Of a DNA stretch of 64,000 nt, positions 53,534 through 62,675 are shown piece after piece. Source of the DNA: Fibrisoma montanum (GTDB lineage: Bacteria > Bacteroidota > Bacteroidia > Cytophagales > Spirosomataceae); assembly GCF_003583365.1 (NCBI RefSeq), contig NZ_QXED01000002.1:744001-808000 (forward strand), given 5' to 3'. The notes below the pieces were generated by a model. The model saw only the letters and a list, made by a program, of their open reading frames with translations, had not been told where the DNA came from and made no database searches. Each line of letters begins with the position of its first letter. The stretch's first letter is position 1. A program made the translations under genes and the position numbers.

Positions 53534-54328
53534 TTAATTTTGAGAGGTATCAGAAGCTACGTCTCCTTCGTCGTCATCAACGTCAGCAGGGCAGTCTACA
53601 GCAAATCGAGGCTTTTGCATACCGTTCGATTGGGTTATGACTTTATCGATTAAACTACTTTTAACAGTGTTTGCTAAACGATTTAGCCCCCATCTGGGAT
53701 CAGGTTCGGCCATCTGCTCTTTCATTGCAGCTAAAAAAGCTCCTAAAAAAACCGAGTTGCCGTTTTTATCACGCATAGCTCGCTGTCCAACTGAAGCAGA
53801 AGCAATCTTGATGAACATTTTTTTACATTCAGCATTTCCAAGAAAAAATTTCTGGCTGCTTTCACGTAGAGCCGGGGGGTGCGGACGAGGTATCAGCCGC
53901 GCCACATAGACCGGTTCGGGCTGATTATCGCAATCAGCGATTACTAAGGTTAGGTGTGCTTTGCGGGGACGTACTATTTCCATCACATCACGGCTAGGCG
54001 TTTCGTCACCGCTTTTTAATTTCATAATAGGCCACACCCGATCGCTGGCAGCCTCCCCTCGGCCTGAAAAGTAGAAAACCACTATATCCTTTCCAGCAAG
54101 AATAGGCGTTGCTCGTAACTTTGCTAAAAGTTCTCGACGACTGTAAGCCGTTTGAGTTGTAACAGGGTAGTCTAAATATGGGCCCACATAACGCCAAAAA
54201 TTTTCCATCTCTGTTCGATCTTTGACCCCACGGCTGTCTTCAGGGTCAGCCAGGAAAAACAAGTGAATTTTCTGGGAATAACCATGAAGTGAAATCAGTA
54301 GAAATAAGCAAGTTAATAGTCGTTTCAT
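53534..54328 (-). CDS. Exported caspase-fold protein, catalytic His replaced by Arg
   Basis: A 264-residue protein with a signal peptide ending near GYSQ. It shares the caspase-like core of its neighbours, with VVFYFSGRGEA (Arg90 in the His position) and LTLVIADCDN (Cys133 kept). SASVGQRAM is conserved. The C-terminal tail is acidic (CPADVDDDEGD). It begins 22 bases after the M48 protease gene and is seven bases from the next caspase-like gene. It is probably a pseudoenzyme. Confidence 0.78.
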   Translation of the reverse strand: MKRLLTCLFLLISLHGYSQKIHLFFLADPEDSRGVKDRTEMENFWRYVGPYLDYPVTTQTAYSRRELLAKLRATPILAGKDIVVFYFSGRGEAASDRVWPIMKLKSGDETPSRDVMEIVRPRKAHLTLVIADCDNQPEPVYVARLIPRPHPPALRESSQKFFLGNAECKKMFIKIASASVGQRAMRDKNGNSVFLGAFLAAMKEQMAEPDPRWGLNRLANTVKSSLIDKVITQSNGMQKPRFAVDCPADVDDDEGDVASDTSQN

Positions 54329-54350
54329 ATACTTATAAAAGGTAATAGGG

Positions 54351-56108
54351 CTACTTTTTCTTCTTTGCAGGAGTACCTGTCGGTTTCAGTTTACGAGCTT
54401 CGGGCTTCTTCGTGGCTGCTGGCTTAAGCCCCTCTCCAGGTTGTTCGGCCACTTCACTATCGTCTGTGGCTGGTAACCCCTTAACCAATCGCCTTAAACG
54501 CTTTTGAATGGATTTATATTCAGTTTCGCCCTTAGTAAGTTTATCTAAATCTGCATCCTGATAATTTTTAATAATTAAAGCATTGAGCGATTTAAACCGC
54601 TTGCCAGCGGATGGATGAGACGCGTAAATTGAGGAAATGGCATTGTTGCTTAAGGCAGCGGCAGCCAATGCTGTCACTTGCTGAGTTGTAGGGTTTACAC
54701 CTTGTTCGGATAAAGTGGCAATTGTTGCTGCTTGACTTAGCATTCGCTCACCGAATGTTTTGGTTGGCACATCCGGAGTACGGTGGAACAGCTTTTCCCA
54801 CAGTTTCGGTGCCTCCCGTGGATCATATCCAGCTTCATAAATGTAATTTAAACCAATACGATCAGCCTGATTCTCCAATCCTCGGCTGTAACTGCTTGAT
54901 AAGGCCGCTCCACCAAAAGCTGATACCAGATTAGCCAGGTCTGCTGATTCCATGCCATAAGCCGCTACCATAGCCGTTGAGAAAACGGCTTTTCCAATGG
55001 CAATTCCCTGGCTTTTTTCATACTCTTGGCGGCTATGTCGATACGTTACATGAGCAATTTCATGTCCCAAAACGGCAGCTAATTGAGCTTCATTATCAAT
55101 TTCATTCAATAATTGAGTATGAACGAAGACAGAACCATCAGGGTAAGCACACGCATTAAACGTAGTGTCAATAACAACGAAGAAATTAAAGTTTACATAA
55201 GCAGGATGATCTTTAGGCAATTTCTTAATATGATCAGGGACTAGCTTTCGTCCCACGCGAGATACGTATGCGTTAATCGTTTCGTCCTTCAATAAATTGA
55301 ATTTAGCGTTGCCAAACGACACCTCTGTTCCATCCAGCGACAGCTTCTTGGTATTCCGCAACGTAGTCAACAGCTTCCGATCGGTCTCAGTGAATTCATC
55401 GGGAACAACGGTTCCTGATTCAACCAGAAGTATTCCATCGGTTTGGCGTTGGCCTCGGAGTTTAAGTTCCATGCCTTTCTCCATGTCCTTAAAGCTGCTG
55501 AAAAAACGACCTTTGTAGCCTTTTTCGCCAACTAATTTAACTCCTGACTTGAGACGTACTGCCTCTCCGTCGACGGTCGCAATCTCTCCATCCAATTGTT
55601 CATAGGTGCCACTAACCGAACCTGATCCTTTCAAGTCCGTCAGGATGGTAATATCCTGCATGACAAATTTTTTGCTGTACCGATACTCGTAAAAAGCAAT
55701 TTCAATTTCCAGACCTGCTTTGAGTAAGTGCTTTAATTGCTGATAATGAGCTTTATCAATTGGAGCAGGGACCTGATCCTTAAAGGGCTTGTTACTAGAA
55801 AGAGCCTTCTGTTTGCGCTCTTCATACTTCTCGCGATCACGTTCAAACTTTTGGCGTTTACTTTCGTACTGCCGCCGGTCAGCCTTATCCATAAATACCA
55901 GAACACTATCCGGGTAATCGATAAACGAGTAGTAATCCCGATAGTCGTCCTCAATGTTTACTCTGATTTTTGCGTAGGGTGGTTTGAAGTCAACCACGTA
56001 ACCCATCTTGTTTGAGTGAAGAATGGGGACTTCTGTTTGGGCTGATGCAGTCATCAATGAGCCTAATACGGCTAAGACTGCCAGAAGATAGCAGGATAGG
56101 TATCTCAT
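54351..56108 (-). CDS. M48 family zinc metalloprotease
   Basis: The protein has about 585 residues with a signal peptide (MRYLSCYLLAVLAVL...ASAQ). The N-terminal 220 residues are an unfamiliar beta-rich and charged region. The M48 catalytic part has VLGHEIAHVTYRH (HExxH at about 349-353), with ENQADRIG as the third-ligand region. The C-terminal tail is Lys/Pro-rich. M48 enzymes such as BepA act on outer-membrane proteins in the periplasm. ATG at 56108 is used since it starts the signal peptide. It heads the operon with the caspase-like genes and is divergent from the kinase. Confidence 0.9.
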   Translation of the reverse strand: MRYLSCYLLAVLAVLGSLMTASAQTEVPILHSNKMGYVVDFKPPYAKIRVNIEDDYRDYYSFIDYPDSVLVFMDKADRRQYESKRQKFERDREKYEERKQKALSSNKPFKDQVPAPIDKAHYQQLKHLLKAGLEIEIAFYEYRYSKKFVMQDITILTDLKGSGSVSGTYEQLDGEIATVDGEAVRLKSGVKLVGEKGYKGRFFSSFKDMEKGMELKLRGQRQTDGILLVESGTVVPDEFTETDRKLLTTLRNTKKLSLDGTEVSFGNAKFNLLKDETINAYVSRVGRKLVPDHIKKLPKDHPAYVNFNFFVVIDTTFNACAYPDGSVFVHTQLLNEIDNEAQLAAVLGHEIAHVTYRHSRQEYEKSQGIAIGKAVFSTAMVAAYGMESADLANLVSAFGGAALSSSYSRGLENQADRIGLNYIYEAGYDPREAPKLWEKLFHRTPDVPTKTFGERMLSQAATIATLSEQGVNPTTQQVTALAAAALSNNAISSIYASHPSAGKRFKSLNALIIKNYQDADLDKLTKGETEYKSIQKRLRRLVKGLPATDDSEVAEQPGEGLKPAATKKPEARKLKPTGTPAKKKK

Positions 56109-56350
56109 AAGTTTGGATGGATAGATAGACTTTATAACCTTCCGCAAAGAAAGTCTCTGTAAATTAAAGTGATAAAAGTTGGGAATGCTACTCAACTTCT
56201 TATAAATTTCCCAAAAATCTTGTATTTTTTACCGGGTTATATTTACAACTATCCACTCATGCAACTACTGTTTACTACATTCACCGCACAGGTGCGATGG
56301 CTACTTGCCATTTACTCGGTCTATAGCTCATTCTCATGCTTCCATGAGCT
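56109..56350. promoter_or_regulatory. Divergent promoter region between M48 protease and kinase genes
   Basis: An AT-rich gap of 242 bases. TATATTTA at 56238-56245 is a partial match to TAnnTTTG for the plus-strand kinase. A 32-codon frame from ATG 56256 ends in an ATGA overlap with the kinase start and might be a leader peptide. No regulator site is recognised. Confidence 0.45.
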
Positions 56351-58081
56351 ATGAACTACACCGATTTTCGGAAGCGCTACCAGTGGAACGCTAAAATCGA
56401 TAAGTTAGGAGAAGGCGGATTTGGCAAAGTCTATCGTGCGCTCGATACTGTACGCAACCGTCAGGTTGTGCTGAAAATCGCTGATGTGCCGACTGATCAC
56501 AAGTTCTCCCTACAGCGCGAGGTCGAACTGAACCGTGACCTAACGCCCCACCCTAACATTGCCCAATACCGCAACTGCTACCGGCTGGAAGACGACCACG
56601 GCGACGAGCGCGACTACGCCACGATGGACTATTTCCCCGATGGAAGCCTGACAAACGTTATGGCCTGCCCTATCGATCCAGACGATTTACACGACATTGT
56701 GGAAGGGATGCTTCGGGGACTTGTACATCTTGAGCGGGAACAGGTCATTCACCGTGATTTCAAGCCGGGAAATGTCTTGATGGCTCGTGATGACCGGGGC
56801 CGTTGGCAACCCAAGATTGCTGACTTTGGGCTGAGCCGATTTACAGATATGGATACAACAGTCTCCAATTCGTCAATCGGTATTTCGTATGATTATGCCG
56901 CACCTGAGCAATTTCAGCCGGGCTCAGTGAATCGGCAGGCCGACCTGTGGGCATTAGGCGTGATAGTGTATCGGCTTTGTGCAGGTAAACTACCTTTTGC
57001 CGTGTCAGCGGACCTTACCGGCGAAAGCCGCCGATTGGAACTGATTCGGTTGATTAATAAAGCAGAGCTGCCTGCAGACACTAGTCTAATTGCCGAGCCT
57101 TATCAGACGATTATTCGTCGATGTTTGGTAAAGGAGTTAGGTGGACGGGTGAAGTCGTCGGAGGACTTATTAATCTTGATGCACAACATTCCCATTGTAG
57201 ATAAAGATGAAGAAGTTTTTTCTCAAGTACATACGATATCAAATGGATTAGAATTACATGTTACCAATGATAAAGGCATTACTTACAAAAAAGAGATTAA
57301 TACTATTAAATTTAAAGAGATTGATACTAATTCTAAACACTTGGAAGAGAATCCAAAAATTATAAATAGTAAATTTCCTACATCCTTAGTTGCTATTATA
57401 GTTCCTATGATATTTATAGTTTTGTTAATTTTTATTCTTATCGATCAAGCTTACAAACCTAATCGTAAGAAGAATGTAATTGCTAGAACAGATGATACTA
57501 ATTCGACCTTTGTAGTTTGGAGGGACAACCCTAGATATAGCAAAGCTAGATTTATATATTATTATAATGAATCTCTGTCTGTCGACTACGATGATGTAAC
57601 ACTCTTATTGGGTTTGAAAGATTCAAATGGTAAGTGGTTGACCCCCAGAATATATAAAAAAATAGGAGAATTTAATGAATTTGGTATAGCCGAAGTTGAT
57701 ACTGACAAGGGGATTGAAAATTACGTAAGTATTCATGGGGCTCGCTTATTAAATGTAGAACGTGATAAGCCAATAGGATTATGCACAGGTATAGATATTA
57801 ATGGTAGCAAGAAATACTTTATAAGGGGTTTTGCTGAAAGCAGGCTAATTGACGAAATTAAACCTGTTGACTCTGAAGGTCTTAGGCCAGTTAGAGCAGG
57901 GAAGCTCTGGGGGTACGTTGATCTGAGTGGGTATCTAGTGTTGCCCATCGTATTTGATTTAGCTGGACCATTAGATGGTAATGGATATGCGTTCGTAAAA
58001 TATAAGGGCAATAACTACCACATAGACCGACGGGGGCATGATAAAAAAGGAAATACCATTGTAGATGTAGAGAACCTTTAA
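56351..58081 (+). CDS. Transmembrane Ser/Thr protein kinase with periplasmic WG-like sensor
   Basis: A 576-residue receptor kinase. The kinase domain (about 10-280) has the Gly loop GEGGFGKV (20-27), Lys42, catalytic HRDFKPGNV (134-142) and DFG (158-160), all intact. One membrane helix lies at about 345-366. The C-terminal part, predicted outside the cytoplasm, has a WG-repeat-like segment (LWGYVDLSGYLVLPIVFDLAGPL). Base use changes sharply near 57200: the kinase part is GC-rich like clpV, the rest very AT-rich. It is 14 bases upstream of clpV, so it probably controls the secretion machine, as PpkA-type kinases do in other systems. Confidence 0.88.
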   Translation: MNYTDFRKRYQWNAKIDKLGEGGFGKVYRALDTVRNRQVVLKIADVPTDHKFSLQREVELNRDLTPHPNIAQYRNCYRLEDDHGDERDYATMDYFPDGSLTNVMACPIDPDDLHDIVEGMLRGLVHLEREQVIHRDFKPGNVLMARDDRGRWQPKIADFGLSRFTDMDTTVSNSSIGISYDYAAPEQFQPGSVNRQADLWALGVIVYRLCAGKLPFAVSADLTGESRRLELIRLINKAELPADTSLIAEPYQTIIRRCLVKELGGRVKSSEDLLILMHNIPIVDKDEEVFSQVHTISNGLELHVTNDKGITYKKEINTIKFKEIDTNSKHLEENPKIINSKFPTSLVAIIVPMIFIVLLIFILIDQAYKPNRKKNVIARTDDTNSTFVVWRDNPRYSKARFIYYYNESLSVDYDDVTLLLGLKDSNGKWLTPRIYKKIGEFNEFGIAEVDTDKGIENYVSIHGARLLNVERDKPIGLCTGIDINGSKKYFIRGFAESRLIDEIKPVDSEGLRPVRAGKLWGYVDLSGYLVLPIVFDLAGPLDGNGYAFVKYKGNNYHIDRRGHDKKGNTIVDVENL

Positions 58082-58095
58082 ACATACACAACACC

Positions 58096-60705
58096 ATGAC
58101 CCTATCCGAAACCTCCAAACGTGCTATTCAAATTGCGCAGGCCGTAGCTAAAGAGTACCAACACGCGCAGTTTGCACCTGCCCACCTTACGTTGGGCTTA
58201 CTCCATAACGATGTAACGCTGGCCTCCTGGTTGATGGCTATTGGCAAAGACGTGTATTACCTGCGCGACTGGGCCGAAATCCGGCTTGAAGATGTGCCGC
58301 GTTCCGGACGTGTTCCCGAAAACCCGCCCGCCGACGCGAAGGCACAGGCTGCCGTGCAGATGGCCGAACTCATCGCTCTGCAACTCTCATCTACTGCCGT
58401 CGAACCTATTCACCTGCTGGCGGCCCTGCTTAAACCCGGTATTGGGTTCACCGCCGATCAGTTGAAGTCGCTACCGCTGACCCAGAAGGAACTCCTTGAT
58501 TCAGCGGTCAACGAGCAGTCGGTGATGGATGCTGTGATGCCTGGCAAACAAGACGGTAACGGCGCAGCCAATGGGCAGGCACCAACAGGTGGGCCCGGCG
58601 ATGGGCAAAAAGCCGCGCTTTATAAATTCTGCACTGACAAAACGGCTGCCGCCCGAGAAGGTAAACTTGATCCAATTATCGGTCGTGACCGCGAACTGCG
58701 ACTCATGCTCGAAATCCTGGGTCGACGTACCAAGCCTAACGTTATGCTGGTGGGCGAACCAGGCGTAGGCAAAACGGCGCTGATTGAAGGTTTTGCGCAA
58801 GCCATTATAGCTGGAAAAGTGCCTGCCAACCTTCAGGACGCTAACTTGTTCGAATTGGATTTGGGGGCATTGGTGGCTGGAGCCGCCTACAAAGGCGAGG
58901 TTGAAGACCGCATAAAGAGTATCATCCGCGAAATAAAGGCATTTGAGAAAGCGATTCTTTTTATTGACGAAGTACACGTCCTGCTCAACCCAAACGGTTC
59001 GGTCGGAACGGGCGTGTCGCAATTGCTTAAACCTGAGTTAGCACGAGGTGAGTTGACCGTGATTGGAGCAACGACCAATGACGAGTTTCGGCAATACATT
59101 GAAAAAGACGAAGCTTTCAGCCGGCGATTCGAGCGACTTATCATTCCTGAGCCCGATGTCGTAACCGCGACGCGCATGGTGGCAAATTTGCTTCCTTTGT
59201 TTGAAAAACATCATGGCCTTAAAACTGAGCCGGGTGTGGCAGAAGAAGCGGTTCGACTGGCAAGTCGCTACGTGAAAGATCGCCGATTGCCCGATGCGGC
59301 CGTTGACCTGCTCGACCGCACGATGGCCGCTATCCGCACAACCGGAGAAACAGCCCCCGCTGAGTTGGATAACCTTGCAACTCAACTCAACATGTTGCCT
59401 GAACAACTGGCTGAACAGGATACAACCGGGAAACTGGCTGAATACCGCTGGATGCTCCGGCAGTTTCAAGACCGGATCAGCCCTATTCTTCGGCAGCAAA
59501 TAGAAGACAAGACACCACCGGAAACCATTGAAGAGCCAACAGAACTTCATACTTATTTGACGGATCGAATTGAGCAGCTTCGCCCGTTAGCCGATGCCAA
59601 GCAAGAGGAAGTGACCCGGCAGGACGTAGCGGCCATGATCTCAGCCAAAACAGGAATTCCACTTGGCAAACTGCAATCGAGCGAACGGGAAAAGTTGACT
59701 AAAATGGCCGATGTACTGCGGAAGCGGGTGGTTGGTCAGGAGCAAGCTATCACGGCTTTAGCTGCATCGGTACAAAGTACGCGGGCCGGTTTATCGGATG
59801 GTCGCAAACCAGCAGGTGCATTCTTTCTGCTCGGTCCGACCGGTACTGGTAAAACTGAACTGGCAAAAGCCCTGGCTGATTTTCTGTTTAATGACGAATC
59901 GTTCTTAATTAGGTTCGATATGTCAGAATTCAAGGAGGAACATTCAGCATCGTTGCTACTAGGAGCTCCTCCGGGTTACGTCGGTCATGAACAAGGTGGG
60001 GTACTAGTCAATAAAATTAGGGAGAAGCCTTACTCGGTGGTGCTATTCGACGAGATCGAAAAAGCGCATCCATCCGTGTTTGATATTTTCCTGCAGATTC
60101 TGGACGAAGCCAAACTCCGCGATAAACTCGACAAAGAAGGTGATTTTTCAAATGCAATCGTACTGTTTACCTCCAATATTGGAGCGCAACATATCATTCG
60201 CTCGTTTGGAGAGGGCAAGGTGCCGTCGTCAAACGATCTAACAGAGATTATGGCCCGGCATTTCCGGCCCGAATTTCTGGCTCGTATCAATGAACAGGGC
60301 GGCATCATCCCTTTCGCACCCATTACTACGCCCAACGCCGTTCAGATTTTTGGCATTCACCTTCGAGGTCTGGAAGAGCAATTAGCCAAGCAGGGTATTA
60401 CACTCGTACTGTCCGAAGCAGCCCGCGAGCATCTGGCCCTGAGTGGTTTCACGCCCGAATACGGTGCCCGGCCCCTCAAAGGAGTGATTCGTAGTCAACT
60501 TCGGTTGCCCATTTCCCGCATGATCATAGCCGGTGAATTAACTAAAGGCAGCACCCTGACCGTCGATGCCAGCACTGAGAACATCTTAATCTGGAACATA
60601 AATGACGAAGCCCCGACAGGAGCTTTTGTGGCAACATCAACTGAATTTAAACCACCCGCAAACGCAGCACCCGTGTCGGAAGCCGATCCAATACAAACTT
60701 CTTAA
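58096..60705 (+). CDS. tssH: T6SS sheath-recycling ATPase ClpV/TssH
   Basis: An 869-residue AAA+ ATPase. It has an N-terminal Clp repeat domain (1-145), Walker A GEPGVGKT (220-227) and Walker B near D291-E292 in the first ring, and Walker A GPTGTGKT (580-587) and Walker B D652-E653 in the second ring, then a D2-small domain. ClpB has the same layout, but the gene sits with tssB and tssC and the middle coiled-coil domain is short, as in ClpV. It disassembles the contracted sheath in the cytoplasm. The kinase gene is just upstream. Confidence 0.88.
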   Translation: MTLSETSKRAIQIAQAVAKEYQHAQFAPAHLTLGLLHNDVTLASWLMAIGKDVYYLRDWAEIRLEDVPRSGRVPENPPADAKAQAAVQMAELIALQLSSTAVEPIHLLAALLKPGIGFTADQLKSLPLTQKELLDSAVNEQSVMDAVMPGKQDGNGAANGQAPTGGPGDGQKAALYKFCTDKTAAAREGKLDPIIGRDRELRLMLEILGRRTKPNVMLVGEPGVGKTALIEGFAQAIIAGKVPANLQDANLFELDLGALVAGAAYKGEVEDRIKSIIREIKAFEKAILFIDEVHVLLNPNGSVGTGVSQLLKPELARGELTVIGATTNDEFRQYIEKDEAFSRRFERLIIPEPDVVTATRMVANLLPLFEKHHGLKTEPGVAEEAVRLASRYVKDRRLPDAAVDLLDRTMAAIRTTGETAPAELDNLATQLNMLPEQLAEQDTTGKLAEYRWMLRQFQDRISPILRQQIEDKTPPETIEEPTELHTYLTDRIEQLRPLADAKQEEVTRQDVAAMISAKTGIPLGKLQSSEREKLTKMADVLRKRVVGQEQAITALAASVQSTRAGLSDGRKPAGAFFLLGPTGTGKTELAKALADFLFNDESFLIRFDMSEFKEEHSASLLLGAPPGYVGHEQGGVLVNKIREKPYSVVLFDEIEKAHPSVFDIFLQILDEAKLRDKLDKEGDFSNAIVLFTSNIGAQHIIRSFGEGKVPSSNDLTEIMARHFRPEFLARINEQGGIIPFAPITTPNAVQIFGIHLRGLEEQLAKQGITLVLSEAAREHLALSGFTPEYGARPLKGVIRSQLRLPISRMIIAGELTKGSTLTVDASTENILIWNINDEAPTGAFVATSTEFKPPANAAPVSEADPIQTS

Positions 60706-60807
60706 ACCAGTATAGGCTGCGTAGGTAACGGTGTCATTACAAAGTTTTTTACCGCATATTTTCACTGATCTGGGAGTTAGTACCCGTACCAAATCACATG
60801 ATAGGCT

Positions 60808-61995
60808 ATGTCATATCCAAGCTATAAAAAAACTAATCTGTCTGCTGGCCCTTACAAACCCTTTGCTACATCAAACTCGGGTGTATATAGCTGCTCATCG
60901 GACGATGCCCGCCTACGGCTGTTAGAATCGCGGCTGAACGCTAAGGTACCGGGTGTGACGCGACCCGGTACCGAGCTGGGCAAATCGCCCGAATCGGCTA
61001 AGCGATCTACCATAGATCAGGCAAGTAACGTACAGAAGATACTCTCTATTGGCTACGATTACAACAAGCTGATCCGTGACTCAACCGCTGTTTCAGAGAA
61101 TATTCAGCTGCTTACCGAAAAAAGTAGCCGTTTGGTTACGGTAACCCATACGGTTAGAATCCGTGAGCTAACGCAGCTGGCCGTATTTGTCGATGAAACA
61201 ACCATTATGCTAATAACCCGACTGCGCGTTTTTCAGCAAACGGTGCGGTTTTCAAACATTGACGAGGTAACAAGGAGTCTGAGTGAGCTGAGCGGGTTGC
61301 TGGATAGCCGCCTGAAGCGATTTGGGGCGTTGTTAGCGCAAGTACTTGAAGCCGTGGGCCGTGCGTCGGCAGCAGTAACAGGCTCCTCCAAAATAAAGGC
61401 GGTGCAAACACAATTAGCCCTGTACGTGAGCAAGATACCTCGACTTCAGACTGCTTTACTGCGCGGTATGTCTATGATTGGCAAGGCGCTGGCGGCTCTG
61501 GGTATTGCCATCAGCGCCATCCAGACCTACGACAAATGGAAAGATTATTCGGAAGATCGTTCGCCCGAAAAACTAAAGAAAGCCATTATTGAAAGCATTG
61601 CCTTTGTGGTGGGTATTGTAGTGATAATTGTCGGTGCTGTATTTGGGGGTACCGTTGCTATTGTTATTGGTGCTGTGCTTCTGATATATGGCATTGTAGA
61701 AGCATATCTGAGCTACCGGGATCCTAATCATCAAGATTCACTTTCGCGGGGAATATACGCTGTAGGGGAGGTACTGTATGCAAAAATGAACACGGCCATG
61801 GAAATGCTTTCAAGACTAGGCGAAGCCTTTGACAATGGTATACAACGGCTTGGGCATTACTTATACGACCTATATCAGAAGTTAATGCAAGCGGTAGACA
61901 GACTCACCGATTCAGTGGAAAAAAAAGCTACCGAATTGATCGACGATCTGCTACTACAAATGCGCGACACCCTGCCTCACCTGCCATATCCATAA
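60808..61995 (+). CDS. Unknown protein with hydrophobic helical hairpin, inside T6SS locus
   Basis: A 395-residue protein with no recognised family. The first 80 residues are polar and unstructured in look. Residues 80-240 are helical. At about 262-300 there is a hydrophobic stretch rich in Gly and Val (AFVVGIVVIIVGAVFGGT and AIVIGAVLLIYGIVEAY), able to form two membrane helices, like the hairpin of pore-forming toxins. The C-terminal 85 residues are amphipathic helices. There is no signal peptide. It could be a T6SS effector or a lineage-specific part of the machine. No immunity-like gene is next to it. Confidence 0.55.
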   Translation: MSYPSYKKTNLSAGPYKPFATSNSGVYSCSSDDARLRLLESRLNAKVPGVTRPGTELGKSPESAKRSTIDQASNVQKILSIGYDYNKLIRDSTAVSENIQLLTEKSSRLVTVTHTVRIRELTQLAVFVDETTIMLITRLRVFQQTVRFSNIDEVTRSLSELSGLLDSRLKRFGALLAQVLEAVGRASAAVTGSSKIKAVQTQLALYVSKIPRLQTALLRGMSMIGKALAALGIAISAIQTYDKWKDYSEDRSPEKLKKAIIESIAFVVGIVVIIVGAVFGGTVAIVIGAVLLIYGIVEAYLSYRDPNHQDSLSRGIYAVGEVLYAKMNTAMEMLSRLGEAFDNGIQRLGHYLYDLYQKLMQAVDRLTDSVEKKATELIDDLLLQMRDTLPHLPYP

Positions 61996-62168
61996 GTTCG
62001 GCTTGCCTGTAAATGGCCTGAATGGCAACGGCTAACCGCTTACACAACTCACGACCTAAATTTTCAAAAAAATTTGCATCAACCTGTTGAACTACTTACA
62101 TTAGCTCTTGAAAACCAAATACATGTCAATCTGCTTGTATTTGTCAAATCCACCCATTTTTAGTTGCT

Positions 62169-62621
62169 ATGAACCCTACTCTCAATATGCCTGGTGCATG
62201 GGCTGCCGTTCGCGACGTCCCGCCCAGCCTTTCGCCCGTTAGTCTCAATAAGACGCTTTACGTAGCCAAGCTTTCCGACGAATTCAGCATGACACCCGAA
62301 GCCATTCCCGGTCTCGAATCGGTGGAGGATGTTATGGAACATTTTAAGCCAGAGGTGGGCGTTACGCTTGAAGATGAGCAGGGGGGAAGCAGCTACGAAA
62401 CGTTCCAGTTTCGACAAATGGGTGATTTCTCACGCGAAGGATTGGTGGAGCAAAGCAAACTCATGCGCGATCTGAACCGTAAGATCCTCGATTTGCAGAA
62501 AATAGACATGCAGCTTCGCTCAAACAAACTGCTGCAAAATGCCCTTCTGAACGCGGAGGCTAGGCTGGCTATGCTGGAAATGATTCAGCAGATGCTCGAT
62601 GAAATTGAGCAGGCTAGCTAG
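62169..62621 (+). CDS. tssB: T6SS contractile sheath small subunit TssB
   Basis: A 150-residue cytoplasmic protein. LNKTLYVAKLSDEF, the middle VEDVMEHFKPEVGVTL and the C-terminal helical region (MRDLNRKILDLQKIDMQLRSNKLLQNALLNAEARLAMLEMI) match Bacteroidota TssB. With TssC it forms the contractile sheath. ClpV acts on the TssB-TssC sheath in known systems. The gene is 54 bases upstream of tssC and 173 bases after the unknown gene; that gap is AT-rich upstream of the start and may hold a promoter. Confidence 0.9.
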   Translation: MNPTLNMPGAWAAVRDVPPSLSPVSLNKTLYVAKLSDEFSMTPEAIPGLESVEDVMEHFKPEVGVTLEDEQGGSSYETFQFRQMGDFSREGLVEQSKLMRDLNRKILDLQKIDMQLRSNKLLQNALLNAEARLAMLEMIQQMLDEIEQAS

Positions 62622-62675
62622 GTTAAACACCAATATTAACACATCATTTACTCTTAACCGAGTTTGTTCCGCACA

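Noticed and set aside
51318-54328. Intracellular caspase defence system (abortive infection)
   Set aside because: All three proteins have signal peptides and there is no recognisable phage-sensor partner such as a gasdermin or NACHT protein nearby.
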